Shown piece by piece: positions 11,340-22,605 of a DNA stretch of 64,000 nt. Source of the stretch: Ustilago trichophora. Lineage: Eukaryota > Basidiomycota > Ustilaginomycetes > Ustilaginales > Ustilaginaceae. Each line of letters begins with the position of its first letter. Position 1 is the stretch's first letter. The notes beneath the pieces are model-generated. The model was not told the origin of the DNA, did not search any database, and saw only the letters and a list, made by a program, of their open reading frames with translations. A program made the position numbers and the translations under genes. The stretch covers positions 620,001 to 684,000 of the forward strand of contig OOIN01000014.1 of NCBI GenBank assembly GCA_900323505.1. The letters run 5' to 3'.

Positions 11340-13766
11340 TCACTTGTTCAGCCCGGCGGCAACCTTTTGTTGGACTTTCTCCTTGAGCACGTCCTCGTAC
11401 GAGTTCATGAGATGCGCCAGAGATCTCAGATCTTCCGAGTCAAGCAAGTGAATGGTAAGCTTGGGTGCACCTTTCACGCCAAAGCTGCGGATCTTCTTGA
11501 AGAGCTGGTCTCCCAGTTTCTGCTTCTGATCGTGTGGTGCTTTGCCCTGCAGCGAGTCAATGAATGCATCTGTTGTCTTGACTGCTTCGGGGTCAGCTTT
11601 GGGGAGAGGGAGGCCAGAGCTCGAGGGAGAGTTGGCGAGACGGACAATCTCGAGGGCGGGGAGGGCGGCAAGTGAAGACAAAGTGTGGGTCTGAGCCGGC
11701 GAGGTGGTCGGTTTGGTAGCATCAGTAGTAGTAGTAGTAGCAGCAGCGGGGGCACTCTGACCATTGCTGGCATCCTTGAGTACGTTGGATGCTGTTGTGG
11801 CGCTGCCGATAATGTCACGAGGAGGCGAGAGATCCTCACCGCTGTCGTCAGTGATGTCGAGGATGTCTTTGGCTTCCTCCACCTTTTGCTTGAGGAATTC
11901 GGGGTTGAAAAGCGCTAATGCTCGGTCCTTCTTGGGCAAGCTCGCTAGCATATCGGTAATGTCTTCGACCGGGGCGCCACCTTCAGTCACCGAGATGACG
12001 GCTCTGAGCAACCTTTCACGCTCCTTGGAGGATGCACTTCCGTCACCGACAGACGAAGTGCTCGAGACGCTGCGTTGACTCTGGACGCCGAGCAGAGCAG
12101 GGTTCTCGGACGACAGCGGTCCAGGCGTGATTGGAGTTGCAGGAGCAGAGGTGGCGGGTGTCGACACCCTCGACTGTGGAATACGGTCGCGGGCGTCGTT
12201 GACCCTCTGGATGAGGGAGATGGGATTGTTAAGCGCCTCGACAGCATCGCCCAGCTTAAGCTTGAGCAGCTCGGCGACGATGTCGTCCACCTGGACCTCC
12301 TTGATGGAAGGCAGCTGCTGCACCCTACGCGTAAACTCGCCCGAAAGCAGCTCGTTACGAACCACGTTGCTGAGCGATCGCAATTGCTCCTCGTCGGCAA
12401 GACCATTGGCGTCAGAGGGAACGCCGGCCTTGAAGTAGCTCCTGCTCTGTCGCTTGTCCGCTTTGCTTGTTGATGAGTTGGCAGCTCCGGGGATGGAAGT
12501 GGTGCTGGCATCGGACCCCTCGGCATTGACAGCGTTGAAACGCGCTGCAAGCTTCTCCTGTCGCATCGTCTTGGGCTCGTGCAGGCGAACGGTGATCTTC
12601 TTGCTGCCAATCTTTGCATTGTCCATGGCTTGCAACGCGTGTCGCGCCTCGTCTGGGGTGGTGAAGCTGACAAACCCAAACTCTCGGCTCATTCCGTCAT
12701 TGTCTCGCATGACACGCGCAGACACGATGTGGCCAAAGGCCTTGAATGTGTCAAAGAGGTCGTTGGAGTTGATTTCGGCATCGAGATTCTTGATAAAGAG
12801 ATTGCAGGGGTCGACGTAAGTGGAAGCCTGGCTAGAGTACTGGAGTGGGCCTCGAGAGCTCTTTTGAGCGGCGGTGCGGGTATCATTGGGAGAGGAAGCG
12901 CCGGCAGTGGCATAGATGGAAGCAGACGAGCCTGCAGAGACGGATCGGGTGCCAGGAGTGGTAGGTGCAAACAAAGGGGCGGCAGCGCTCATGCTTTTGG
13001 TGGGAACGAAAGGTGTGGCAGAGGGACGGAACTCGCTGGCAGTACCGCTGACCTTGCGAAGGGCGGTGTCGACAGCAACCGAGATGGTCTTGCCACCTAC
13101 ATCGGCGCAGTGCATTTCGGTTTCAGCGCGCTGTGCATCGTCCTCAAAGTAGAATTCGAGCGAGGCCATACCCTTGAACCCGGTGTGAATGCCGGCGGGA
13201 TTCGTGAGGATGCACTGGGCACGTCGCAAGGGACCGAAGCGGCGGAAGAGATCGTAAACGAGCGCATCGTCGGTATTGGGTGGAAGTTGTTTCACGAGAC
13301 GGGGCTTGGCTGCAGCGGCTGGTTCGGTTGCGGAAGCGTCCTGTTCGATACGAAGGTGAATAGGAGGGCGAACGATGGCATAGGCCTTTTCGGCCTTGTC
13401 CAGAGTCTGGAACTCGACGGTCCCGCTGGCAGTCTGTCCCTCGGATACGGTACGGTCGATCTTGAGACGAACTGGAAGGACCTTTTCGAAGACGAGACCG
13501 GCGAGCTCCTTGTCAGTCATGGTGGCATCTACACCGCTAATGTAGAGCAGCGGACGGGAGAGGTGAGGATGAGGTCGGTCGAGATCCTCGTCGTCTTGCT
13601 CCTCCCGAATGTCTGACTGTTGGGTAGCGGTCGAGCCATTCTTGGCCTGTGCGGAGGGGCTGGCAGGGCCTGAAGCAGGAGCAGCATCGGTAGCTCGGGC
13701 AGCATCGGTAGTTCGGGCAGCATCGAGCTTGTGCTGGTTGTGGGGGGCGTAGATAGAGTCGGCCAT
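11340..13766 (-). CDS. RRM4: Rrm4, endosomal mRNA-transport RNA-binding protein
   Basis: A single exon encodes 808 residues (the Ustilago maydis protein is, as I recall, close to 790). RRM1 is at about 72-145 (RPLLYISGVD), RRM2 at about 156-235 (RLVKQLPPNTDD) and RRM3 at about 320-400, the last with clear RNP motifs LFIKNL and REFGFVSF. After a Ser/Thr-rich linker come helical segments at about 452-525, 570-635 and 735-800. These fit the three MLLE domains described for Rrm4; the last, ending in a KEKVQQKVAAGLNK tail, is the PABC-like peptide-binding domain. In smuts Rrm4 rides on early endosomes via the FYVE protein Upa1 and carries mRNAs, including septin messages, along microtubules during hyphal growth. 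The N-terminus (about 16-30) carries a small Asp-Ala-Ala repeat. Confidence 0.95.
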   Translation of the reverse strand: MADSIYAPHNQHKLDAARTTDAARATDAAPASGPASPSAQAKNGSTATQQSDIREEQDDEDLDRPHPHLSRPLLYISGVDATMTDKELAGLVFEKVLPVRLKIDRTVSEGQTASGTVEFQTLDKAEKAYAIVRPPIHLRIEQDASATEPAAAAKPRLVKQLPPNTDDALVYDLFRRFGPLRRAQCILTNPAGIHTGFKGMASLEFYFEDDAQRAETEMHCADVGGKTISVAVDTALRKVSGTASEFRPSATPFVPTKSMSAAAPLFAPTTPGTRSVSAGSSASIYATAGASSPNDTRTAAQKSSRGPLQYSSQASTYVDPCNLFIKNLDAEINSNDLFDTFKAFGHIVSARVMRDNDGMSREFGFVSFTTPDEARHALQAMDNAKIGSKKITVRLHEPKTMRQEKLAARFNAVNAEGSDASTTSIPGAANSSTSKADKRQSRSYFKAGVPSDANGLADEEQLRSLSNVVRNELLSGEFTRRVQQLPSIKEVQVDDIVAELLKLKLGDAVEALNNPISLIQRVNDARDRIPQSRVSTPATSAPATPITPGPLSSENPALLGVQSQRSVSSTSSVGDGSASSKERERLLRAVISVTEGGAPVEDITDMLASLPKKDRALALFNPEFLKQKVEEAKDILDITDDSGEDLSPPRDIIGSATTASNVLKDASNGQSAPAAATTTTTDATKPTTSPAQTHTLSSLAALPALEIVRLANSPSSSGLPLPKADPEAVKTTDAFIDSLQGKAPHDQKQKLGDQLFKKIRSFGVKGAPKLTIHLLDSEDLRSLAHLMNSYEDVLKEKVQQKVAAGLNK

Positions 13767-14453
13767 GATGATGTTGAGGACTCGAAGATGCTCTTCAGCC
13801 TTTGACGGTCGTTGTGGTTGGCCAAGATGGCGTGAGAGAGAAGCTGTCTAGCATTTACTTTGTGGAAATGGCAGTTGCGCAGTTGCGCATTTCAGCACAT
13901 CGCTTCGTTACCGCACGTATGTGCGTCCGCCTCGAGGAGGCGGATCTTCCGATTGAGTTGGGCAGCGTGTCAAAAGGCACATCATCAGATACTCAAGAGC
14001 AACGCATGGAGGATGCACGCACGCACGCACGCATGCACTTCCTTTTTCTTTTTCTTCTTTCTTCTGAGAACGATCCAAGCAACACGAGCGTAAAAGTAAC
14101 ACACACAGCCAATGCTCCAGCTTGTGTCGGTTTTGGAGAAGCTCGCGTGTCTGGCGCGGATTCAACAGCTTCAGCTTTGGCCTAACAAGATTTGGGATAT
14201 CAAATCGATCGGTATGAGTGTTCCATTGGTAATCACGATCTTTTCCCGATCTGAAAATGGCGCAAAATTGGGCCAGGACTTCTAGACCAATTTTGGTGTG
14301 TCTGACCTTCATTCGAAAACATGGCCAAATCCCGTCGTTTTTGCAGAGTGACGAGTGTTTCGAACTGAGGAAAAGGCCCAAAAAGAAAATGAGCAGACGC
14401 CAGGCGAGACTCTTTGTTCGATAAACGGATCCTCGCCCGCGCTCTGTTCCCGA

Positions 14454-14485
<32 letters not shown>

Positions 14486-16723
14486 TGTGTGTGGGTATGT
14501 GTGTGTGTCGTCAATTTTTCAGGGCACACTTTGGTCTTCGTTCTGAAATTTCGTCAGACTTGGCGGAAGCACCATCAGCAGCAGCCAAAGACAAAAAGGC
14601 ATCGATTGAAACTGCGAGCAAAACAAACTCGGCCCTTCTTACAATACTGATCTGCACAGGTCCGGTTCGGTCGAAGTGGTCGAGAGGATCGATAGAGTAG
14701 TCGCCGTCAAAGAGGAAAACCAAGTTCGATATCGCACGCCCACCTTGCGAAACTTGCGGGCTTACTTGTTGCACTGCACTCCTGCGCCATGTATTCTGCA
14801 GCCAAGCAAGTCGAATGGCGGGGTGGCTTGTGGTCAGACAAAACAGACAAGGCCGAGATGTGAGATGAAAATCAACAAGGCCGCCGATTTCAGAAAAGGC
14901 AGTGTCAGCATAGCATGTTTTGTGAGGCTTTCTGGTGGTACTGTACAAATCAGGGCCAATTCCCCTCAAATTGTTTGGGACTCTCTGACTGAAATCCTGC
15001 TCGGCCGCTAACCCGCGTGCGCAGATCTGCTCCAAGCTAACCAAAGGCTAAAGCTACTGCGCTGCTTATTTTCTCGCTCCGGATGCACCGAAATCTCTTC
15101 TTGTTTTTTTTTTTTGTTCCTCTCTATCTCTCTCTCTTTGCTGGATGCTTTGCTTCCGTCCCGCTCTGAGATTGACCTCCGCCGCTGCCGCCTTTTGCCT
15201 CTGCCTTATCCTACGGCATCGTTTGCTACCGTACATCTTTGCCCTCTCTAAAGGCTGGATGTGCAAGATGGATCCTGTGTCAAAAGTACCAGTATCCTCT
15301 GACATCCTTGTCGAGGGTAAAAGAGAGGAAATTAGGTGCAGTGCAATGCTGTCACGGCGAGCCTGAGTGTTAGTGGGCCGTAGGACTGACTGAATGACCG
15401 ACTAAAAGTATGCGCTCACTGTCAAGTCAAGCCGAGACCAGCTTCCCCGCCTCAATTTTGGCCTTTGGGGTCTCGCCTCGCTTCTCTGCTTTTGTCTTTT
15501 CTAGTATTTCTCACACATCGTTTTTTCAAAGTTAATAGTTTTTCTCGATTTCTGATTCGACTGTTGCTTGCCTCCCAAAGGCAAATTGGATACAGAGTGT
15601 GGGTCTTTCTCTCTTTTCTTCAAAGTTGAGCCGCGCGATGGCTGCTGTTGTCGCGGATTCCTGCGCTGCCCGAGAAAGGAAACACGAGACTTGACCCACT
15701 CACCGAGCACTGTACTGTAAATTTGGCGTGCCTCGCCTGACTGTTGCCAGAGCAACAGCTCATTGCAGATCCCGCTTTTGCCTGCTTGGCTTGCTGGAGA
15801 GGGATTTGTTTGACACCTGACTGGCTGACTGAGTGACTGACCGTTTGGCCGCTGGTAGCAGCCAGCTCTCCATTGGCCGCCGCCTCATCGTCCTCCTCAT
15901 CGTCGACGTCGGATTGCCTGGTCCCCATAAGCTTTGGCCTGTCCATCGCTTCTATCCTTTCTCACTCTCACGCCTCTACTCTTTGACGCCAGGTTCCCCG
16001 TCGTCGGCGGCCTTCCGACTCTTTCTTCTTGACACATCTTCCCTCCTCCTTCTTTTCCAGTATCGCCTCGTTCCGACTCCGATTCTCCATCCCTCGCTTT
16101 GCTTGGCCCGTTGCGTGACGGCGTCGACCCTGTTCATCTTCACTTCACCACACCACGCCTTGAGCCACCGCACAGCTATCAGTGCTTGGACTACAGACCC
16201 TTCATTCAAGGTACTGCGCCATCACCACGTCCTCCTCTCACAGCCCGCCGTATCTCTTGTTGCATTAAGGAAGCTCCATCAGTTCACCATGTTCGACGTT
16301 TTGTGACCCGGACCTGCAGCTACGGCCTCGAAAGCTATCATCTTGTCCCCTTTTTGATATTGCATCCGCATCTCAGGTGCATTGACGACGCATTCACTCC
16401 TCCATTCACCGTCGCAAAGCTTTGGGATTTCCTCTTGGTCCTACCCTTTTGTCCACAAGGCTTCTCGACACCTGGGAGTTGATATACCATCACTGCTCAC
16501 TTCTCACCCACGAAAATCATCCAAGATGCTCTTCTCGGGGTGTTGAAATCCTCATCGGTCCTCCCGACGTTACCGCCTGGCTTTCCTATTGGCTTGCGAT
16601 TCTGCCCTATTCCAATACTGCATCATCAGCCCACGCATCATTCGCAAATCAGTGCAAGAGACAGCTCAGGTTTGCTATTCACACCTCTCGCTTCAGTCGC
16701 CGACCTGCACATTCTCTGCAACC
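13767..16723. other. 3 kb divergent intergenic region
   Basis: Shared upstream region of RRM4 (minus) and the unrecognised gene at 16724 (plus). It contains a GT microsatellite at about 14453-14512, a CT/poly-T patch near 15103-15137 and TACTGTA heptamers at 14939 and 15713. Pyrimidine-rich DNA runs from about 15900 to 16720 and looks like a long leader. Open frames here lack domains and overlap on both strands, so none is called. Confidence 0.5.
14453..14512. repeat. GT microsatellite
   Basis: A near-continuous (GT)n run with a few GGG/GGT interruptions is visible directly. No function is implied. Confidence 0.9.
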
Positions 16724-19465
16724 ATGGAGTCGACTTCTCTTCCAGCTTTCAAGGAGCTCCGCATCCAGACTTCCACTTGTGCCTTGACCCCGGTCGACAC
16801 CGAACCCGAGCTCCCCGCCGTCGAAGCAGCTCAGCTCTCGCCAAAGGTCGACCGAGTCCGACACCATCTCATCCCAGCTCGCACCACTACCTGCGTTCGC
16901 GCCCCTTGCCTCAAACGTCAGGTGTCGGTCCCCATTTCGAGCATCACGACCGACTTGGCTGCCAATCGTCTCGAGTCCGCTTCCATCCAGGACCGCGTGG
17001 CATCCAACCCTTTGCCCACTTCCTTCGCCGCTCCCCGCAACCTTGTCTTGCAAGCTGGCTCACGCCATGTCCACTTTGATGAGGCGCCACCCGAGGAATT
17101 CTTTGTTCTCTCAGGCGAGTCGTATGACCGTCGCCCCATCAAATGCACGCAAGGAGGATCCGAATTTGACATGAGCCTTCCGCCTCGCTCGACATCTTAC
17201 AACGGCGACGATGGAATCGAGGATGACGCCTCTTCCACGGATGACGCTCCAGTCGCAATGGAATCCGCAGAGCAACCTGCTCCCGATGTCGGCTTCTTCC
17301 GCGACCCTTTGCTTGAAAATTGGGCCTGCATCAAGAATGGCACAGAAACGGCCTCAGTCGGATATCAGCCTCGCCACGGTCTCATGGCCAGCGGCAGATC
17401 GCTTCACTTTTCGGCCTTGTCTTCTTTGCAGCATGCTTCTGCGCTCAACGGCGGAGACGTCAAGCCAAACGATGCAGACTCGCAGCCCCAAGCCCCCTCT
17501 CAGAAAGTCAGCCTGCCCGTCCACGGCTTCCGCTCCTTTGGTGGGCTCCAGAACAGTCTGGCACCTGAGATCACCGCCGTCGCTGCCCCCGAAAAACCAG
17601 CAGCCTCTCCCAAGCAAGAAGTGCCCAGCCCCGAATCCACCCCTCCAGCCCTGCGCAACTTGTCGCCCGACGCCACACCCATGCCTAGCCCCAGTCTGCA
17701 CAAGTCGATTGGCGCCTACGCCAGCGTGAGCTATTTTGGTGTCAGCTCCAACCTCTCCTCGCCAGTCATCACCGCCGAAGCCAGTCTCAAGGAGGATCCA
17801 TCAAGCAACGACACGAAGCTTGGCACCATGGAAGTCCTGCGCGATGTCCCCTCTCCCAACGCAGAAGCATCCACCGCAACAGCAGCGACGCATGACTTTC
17901 GAGCCACCGAGCCTGTGCACACAATAAGCGGTCTCAGCAGTCCCACGTTCGCCAAGCCCGCCCCCATCACCGTCAAGGTACCAGACACGGGCGCGCACTT
18001 GGCACCACGACGTCTGGGCCTGGAAAGGAGGATGGCAGAGAAGGATGCCGTGCGCCTCTCTGGTCTCCGTCCACCCACACCGACATCAGGCAGTACTGCT
18101 GCGTCTGCGTCGTCGCCGGGCTGGTCCAGTCTTCTCGGCATCACTTCGTCTCCTCTTTCATCGCGATGCTCCTCGGTTGACCCATGGAGCAGCCTCAGCA
18201 GCGACGGTGATGGAGATGGTACGGAATCGCCCGGCAACGAAAATAGCTGGATTAGCAGCAACTGCACCAGCCCCGATCTCAGCCCTTTTGAACAAGTGGC
18301 CACAGAAGGCTTCCATCCCAAAGCTGGCTTGAACAACGCATCCGGGTCCACGCCAAGCTGGCTGGAAGCTCGCAACATCAAGCATGTCGACATTGTCTCT
18401 GCACAATCCAACGGCGGTTCAAATCTTGGCAGAGCTTCCATCTCCAGCGCTGGCGAGTGGGACCACGAGCTCAACACGCCCAAGAACACCGACTTTGCGG
18501 ATGAGACCAAGTTCTCTTCGTCCGTTGAGACGGTTAACACAGTGAGTTGGGAGCACAAGCACTTGCCTGCTGCCGCTCCGGTCAGTTTGTTCAGTGGCCT
18601 CTCGAGTGCCGATGTCTCGGCTTCGGAAGCGACCACACCCGACTCGTCCCGCCGACCCAGCTTCCACCATGCCGATCTGCCTTCGCAGCGACTCTCTCCA
18701 AGGTTGAGATCTAGCTTTGGCGAGCGGGATGGTTCTGCGATCGACAATTTGGACGATGATGACTCACAAGTACTACGGCTACGCTCGCTCAGCAGAGACG
18801 GGCATGCCAAGAAGAAGTCGACCAAGTGTCGGTACTGCCGAACGCTGCGACAGCGCATCAAGATTTCCAGCACAGAATCGTCTGCGCCAACGTCGTCCGG
18901 CGGCTCGGCGCAGATTACCGACGCAGAAGGTGATGGTGAAGGCGAGGCCGAGGGATCTTCGGTGACATCAGCAGCGGTATCATGTCACTCGGAACCGTTG
19001 AAGAACAAGCGTGATCTCACCAGCTCGACCGAGGTGTCCGAGATGGAAGAGGAGGAAGCTCGCTCTCGTTCGTCACTGTCGGATCTGCGTGCCAGTGTGC
19101 GTTCACTGAGCATGGACGAGTGGTCGTCGAACGCATCGCGCTCTCGTTCGCGTGACAAGTCGGCGGTGTCGCGTCTTGCAATCGCTTTGGACGTGCAGCA
19201 TGAGCGCGAGTCGTCCAACTCACCTGGTGAGAGCTGCTCAGAGTCGCCTCACTCGTCAAGCGTCAACCTGCCCACGATGTGCACGTGCGACAAGAAGCGA
19301 GAAAAGGAGCGGATCAAGAAGAAGATCCGCAAGGAGCGCGAACTGGAACGAGAACGCGACCGCGAGTGGGAGAGAGACCAGGCGAGAGGCAGACAAAAGA
19401 AGCTGTTTGGCGAAAGCTTTGGTGATGCCGATACCAGCTGTCTCTCTGCGCTTGATGGATTCTAA
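16724..19465 (+). CDS. Unrecognised large disordered protein with RVxF-like and YDR motifs
   Basis: The start is the ATG at 16724; the frame extends upstream only through a TTG codon. It encodes 913 residues in one exon. I do not recognise the family. Visible parts: RHVHF at residues 114-118, which fits the PP1-docking pattern [RK]x(0-1)[VI]x[FW]; just after it an acidic PPEEFF stretch and SYDRRPIKC; long Ser/Pro-rich disordered regions; a KKSTKCRYCRTLRQRI patch with a CxxC pair near residue 700; an acidic Glu/Ser region; and a highly charged C-terminal Lys/Arg/Glu segment preceded by CTCDKK. No membrane span or enzyme domain is seen. A protein-phosphatase-1 targeting or scaffold role is a guess from the motif alone. 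Confidence 0.75.
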   Translation: MESTSLPAFKELRIQTSTCALTPVDTEPELPAVEAAQLSPKVDRVRHHLIPARTTTCVRAPCLKRQVSVPISSITTDLAANRLESASIQDRVASNPLPTSFAAPRNLVLQAGSRHVHFDEAPPEEFFVLSGESYDRRPIKCTQGGSEFDMSLPPRSTSYNGDDGIEDDASSTDDAPVAMESAEQPAPDVGFFRDPLLENWACIKNGTETASVGYQPRHGLMASGRSLHFSALSSLQHASALNGGDVKPNDADSQPQAPSQKVSLPVHGFRSFGGLQNSLAPEITAVAAPEKPAASPKQEVPSPESTPPALRNLSPDATPMPSPSLHKSIGAYASVSYFGVSSNLSSPVITAEASLKEDPSSNDTKLGTMEVLRDVPSPNAEASTATAATHDFRATEPVHTISGLSSPTFAKPAPITVKVPDTGAHLAPRRLGLERRMAEKDAVRLSGLRPPTPTSGSTAASASSPGWSSLLGITSSPLSSRCSSVDPWSSLSSDGDGDGTESPGNENSWISSNCTSPDLSPFEQVATEGFHPKAGLNNASGSTPSWLEARNIKHVDIVSAQSNGGSNLGRASISSAGEWDHELNTPKNTDFADETKFSSSVETVNTVSWEHKHLPAAAPVSLFSGLSSADVSASEATTPDSSRRPSFHHADLPSQRLSPRLRSSFGERDGSAIDNLDDDDSQVLRLRSLSRDGHAKKKSTKCRYCRTLRQRIKISSTESSAPTSSGGSAQITDAEGDGEGEAEGSSVTSAAVSCHSEPLKNKRDLTSSTEVSEMEEEEARSRSSLSDLRASVRSLSMDEWSSNASRSRSRDKSAVSRLAIALDVQHERESSNSPGESCSESPHSSSVNLPTMCTCDKKREKERIKKKIRKERELERERDREWERDQARGRQKKLFGESFGDADTSCLSALDGF

Positions 19466-20478
19466 GCTTATCGACAGCAGCGTCGTTAGTAGGCTTTGCC
19501 CCTTCGCTCGTTCCTCTGCGCCACATTGACACTCACATTCCCTAACTAGCATACACATTCAACTGTTACGATCAGAACCATTCGCACGTCTTTGCCTGCA
19601 TTCCATCTTTGTTTTTTTTGTCGTCTTTGGCGTCGTTGCCCTTGAAGCAATGCTACTTTGTTTGCATCTATATTGGCCTCTCTACCGGGTACGTGCGTGT
19701 GAGTTGGCGGGAGATGTCGATTGTTGGGCTCAAAGGCGGACTGATGAGGGGCGAGGAGCGACGTGTGATTATACAAAGAGAGCGCTATGGTCGTGCGTGT
19801 GCAAGAATGTGATCTTAGAGAAGGGAACTCGAGATGAGGCACACTTTTAGAGCGAATTTTAAAGCCCTTTTTTATATTTTTTAGTAAGTTTGCTCGGAAA
19901 ACTCGTAGAAATTGACGATCCATTCTTCTTTCCTTTGCTGCTTCGGATGCCCCAAGCGAGCAAAGAAAGACCCTTGTCAGACTAGATTCCCGGCGGAATA
20001 ACCGTAGCACCTCTGATTCGCCCAATTTGAGTGGAGTTCTGTTGGCTATATGAGCCAGACGCCATAGAGACATGCTGGCTTGTGTATTGGAGCGGAATGA
20101 GCTGTCGGCAGCGGGTTCGGAGCCTAATGCATGCATGCTCGGTGGAAAACGTAAGAAAAGCGCGCCGTGCGTTCTGCGCTTGGTACAGTATTGAAAGAAG
20201 AACAACAGTCTTTTCTTGGAAATCTCACGCTTTCCTGGCTAGCTGTACTGGAATTATTGCAGGGGATGCGTGCGCTCGGATAGTCGGCGAACAGCATACC
20301 TAAAGAGCTAGTTAGAACAAACTCGCAGCCATCCGGCCACGTCAAAAAGGAGTGGGGTGAAAGGCGGTCTTCGGGAAAGTACAAAGCCACCACCAGCAGA
20401 TCGCTGCAACGAAACCGAAACCGAGACCAAGAAATGGAAAGTACAGCACGCTACCTGATGTCAAAATGTACGCTTCAA

Positions 20479-20518
<40 letters not shown>

Positions 20519-22605
20519 AGATAGAGAGGAGAGCAACGGCCGAAAGAACGCATATGGAGGCAAAGACCAAGACAAGACAGAAAGGGAAAGATTCAAATTA
20601 AGATTGCTTGCGGGTCGGTGAGACCCGGTATATTTAAGGAGGGTTCAAAGGAGGAGGAGGAGGAGTAGGAGTAGGAGGAATATCACTTTCACTTGACAAA
20701 TTGGCGCCAAATATGCATGCACGAAGATCCTACTTTTTTTCTTCTGTTTCCTTTGCTGCCCCGAGATGCAGCATTTTGTGTGTGTGTGTCGTATCCGAAT
20801 GCTTTCTTGACTAAGTTATAAGAAGAAGAAGAAGCAGAAACAGAAGGCGAGCGGCCGTGCGTCAAGCGAAGACGATGGTGGACCCTGCTGAACTTTGATT
20901 TGGTTTCCGACATCAGCAGCCTTTTGTCGCCCACACGCAGCACAGAGAACAGAGCAACAAGAGAGAGCCAGGTTGACATGGATTGCCCCACGCTGCACCC
21001 TAAAAGTCTCCGCTTGACCGTGCTTGCCACTTCCTCCTTTGGCTTTTACTTTTGCACGTCAACCTGCGCTTTGCTCTCGTGTCAAAGTATAAAGCCAACA
21101 ACACGCTTGCTCCCTTGCTCGATCGATCGTGGTTCGATGTGATGTATGTCAAAATGCGACGGCCCACATTTTGATCCTGAGCTGGGATCATGGTCTGTAC
21201 AATGCTTCTACCGCGGCCATGGTGAGACTTTAGGCGGCCTACGTTGCGGAGTTTGCTTCGCGTATACAGTACCTCTGTGAATCCCTTATGCGGTGCTGAA
21301 GAATGGTGCCAAAAAGTTCAAGAAAGAAAAAAAGATGCGAAGAAGAAAAAAAAGGCTTTTTTTGGCAGTGTAGCAGTAGGATAAGCGATGTGTGCTGTCT
21401 TGCAGGTTGGCGCTCCGACCTGCCAAAAGTCAACCCCGATCTGCAGTTGGCAGTGTACAGTACAGTAAAGAGAGACAGAGAGAGAGAAAGAGAGGTTTGC
21501 GTGCGCGCCCCCACTCACACACACACATTCACAGCACAGGCGACGCATCGAATTGGACGATATTTTTGGGTCGAATATTTCTCTCACACACACACACACC
21601 TCTTTTTCTTTGCGCTCAGAAGCTGCGCCCAAGCCAGACCAACACTTTTTGGTTTGGAGAAATCACAAAAATCACACACAATCACACACATCTCTTAGAC
21701 TGGTTTGGTGCCTGCCAAAAAGCCCCCTTTGTCAATTGTGTCGCTTTCGGCTCGCTTGCGATTTCACTCAGTCACATATACACGTACAGTACACACACAC
21801 ACACACACACGCTCTCACACTCTCTCCTCTCTCCGCCGCCGCCGCATTGCATTACAGTGCAGTACTTTCACCCTTGGACTGCGACACGCTGCACTCTCCT
21901 CTCTCCATCCCATCATCCTCCTCATCATCATTCTCAGCTTCATCTCTCTGCGTCTCTCCCTCCCTCTTCCTACCTCTCTCTCTCTCTCTCTTCCTTTGTT
22001 CAAACATCACCATCAACACCCTTCGAGCTATCTGACAGAGGAATAAGTTTGCATCCACCTCTTCTTCGCCTGCACCATCAACAACCCACTCCAGCAGCGC
22101 ATCACACTTTCGCATCGTTTCTGCTCCCTTTTTTCGGCTTCCCACACTCTCAATCCTCCCTCAGCATCTCTTGGCACAACACGACAAACATCGCAACAAC
22201 AACAACCTTTTCGGCTCGTCAATCTAATCGTACAATCGCATCGACACCTACTTTCTTCTGCCCAGCTCCCCACCAACAGATTGCCGCTCTATAGTTCGCT
22301 ACTGCCCAGCTTGGCTCGATCTTGCCCGGCCCATACCTTCAGTCACTGACTCGATCGCCCGCAACAAATAGCTTCTCTCTCTCCGCACGCTCTTTCAGCT
22401 CAGTAGTCATTCCAACTCCTTTCAGAATCCCAGCCTCACCCTTGATGCATTTAGCCCTTTAAAGTTCGCCTGGCTAGCATATCGACGTTTGCATACGTCA
22501 AGGCGGTGTGGCTTCCACTTCCTCCCGAATCGGTGCTTTGTTCTGCCAGACGAAGCTACACATCTCGACGACATCTCAACCCTCACAATTCTGGATCAGC
22601 CCATC
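19466..22605. other. 3.1 kb intergenic region, leader of the AGC kinase gene
   Basis: No supported gene. It holds a 35-nt poly-T tract, a GGA/GTAGGA trinucleotide patch at about 20648-20680 and CA tracts near 21520-21530, 21585-21600 and 21793-21812. A strongly pyrimidine-rich stretch runs from about 21880 to 22460 immediately before the kinase. TACAGTA heptamers occur at 20184, 21265, 21456, 21461 and 21785. The 219-residue minus frame at 19546-20205 and the 300-residue plus frame at 21392-22294 are low-complexity and start at non-ATG codons. Confidence 0.5.
20483..20517. repeat. Poly-T tract, 35 nt
   Basis: An uninterrupted run of 35 T lies in the intergenic region before the kinase gene. 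Read on the minus strand it is poly-A. No adjacent retroelement sequence or target duplication is evident. Confidence 0.9.

Noticed and set aside
12579..13616. A 345-residue plus-strand frame opposite RRM4
   Set aside because: Gly/Val-rich antisense shadow of the RRM region, with no independent evidence.
19546..20205. A 219-residue minus-strand frame downstream of the unrecognised gene
   Set aside because: It begins at TTG, has no domain and looks like random composition.
20483..20517. Retroposed gene or SINE tail at the poly-T tract
   Set aside because: No adjacent Pol III boxes, coding similarity or target duplication were found, so it is kept only as a homopolymer.
21392..22294. A 300-residue plus-strand frame before the kinase
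   Set aside because: It is composed largely of His/Thr/Ser runs produced by CA and CT repeats in a leader region.
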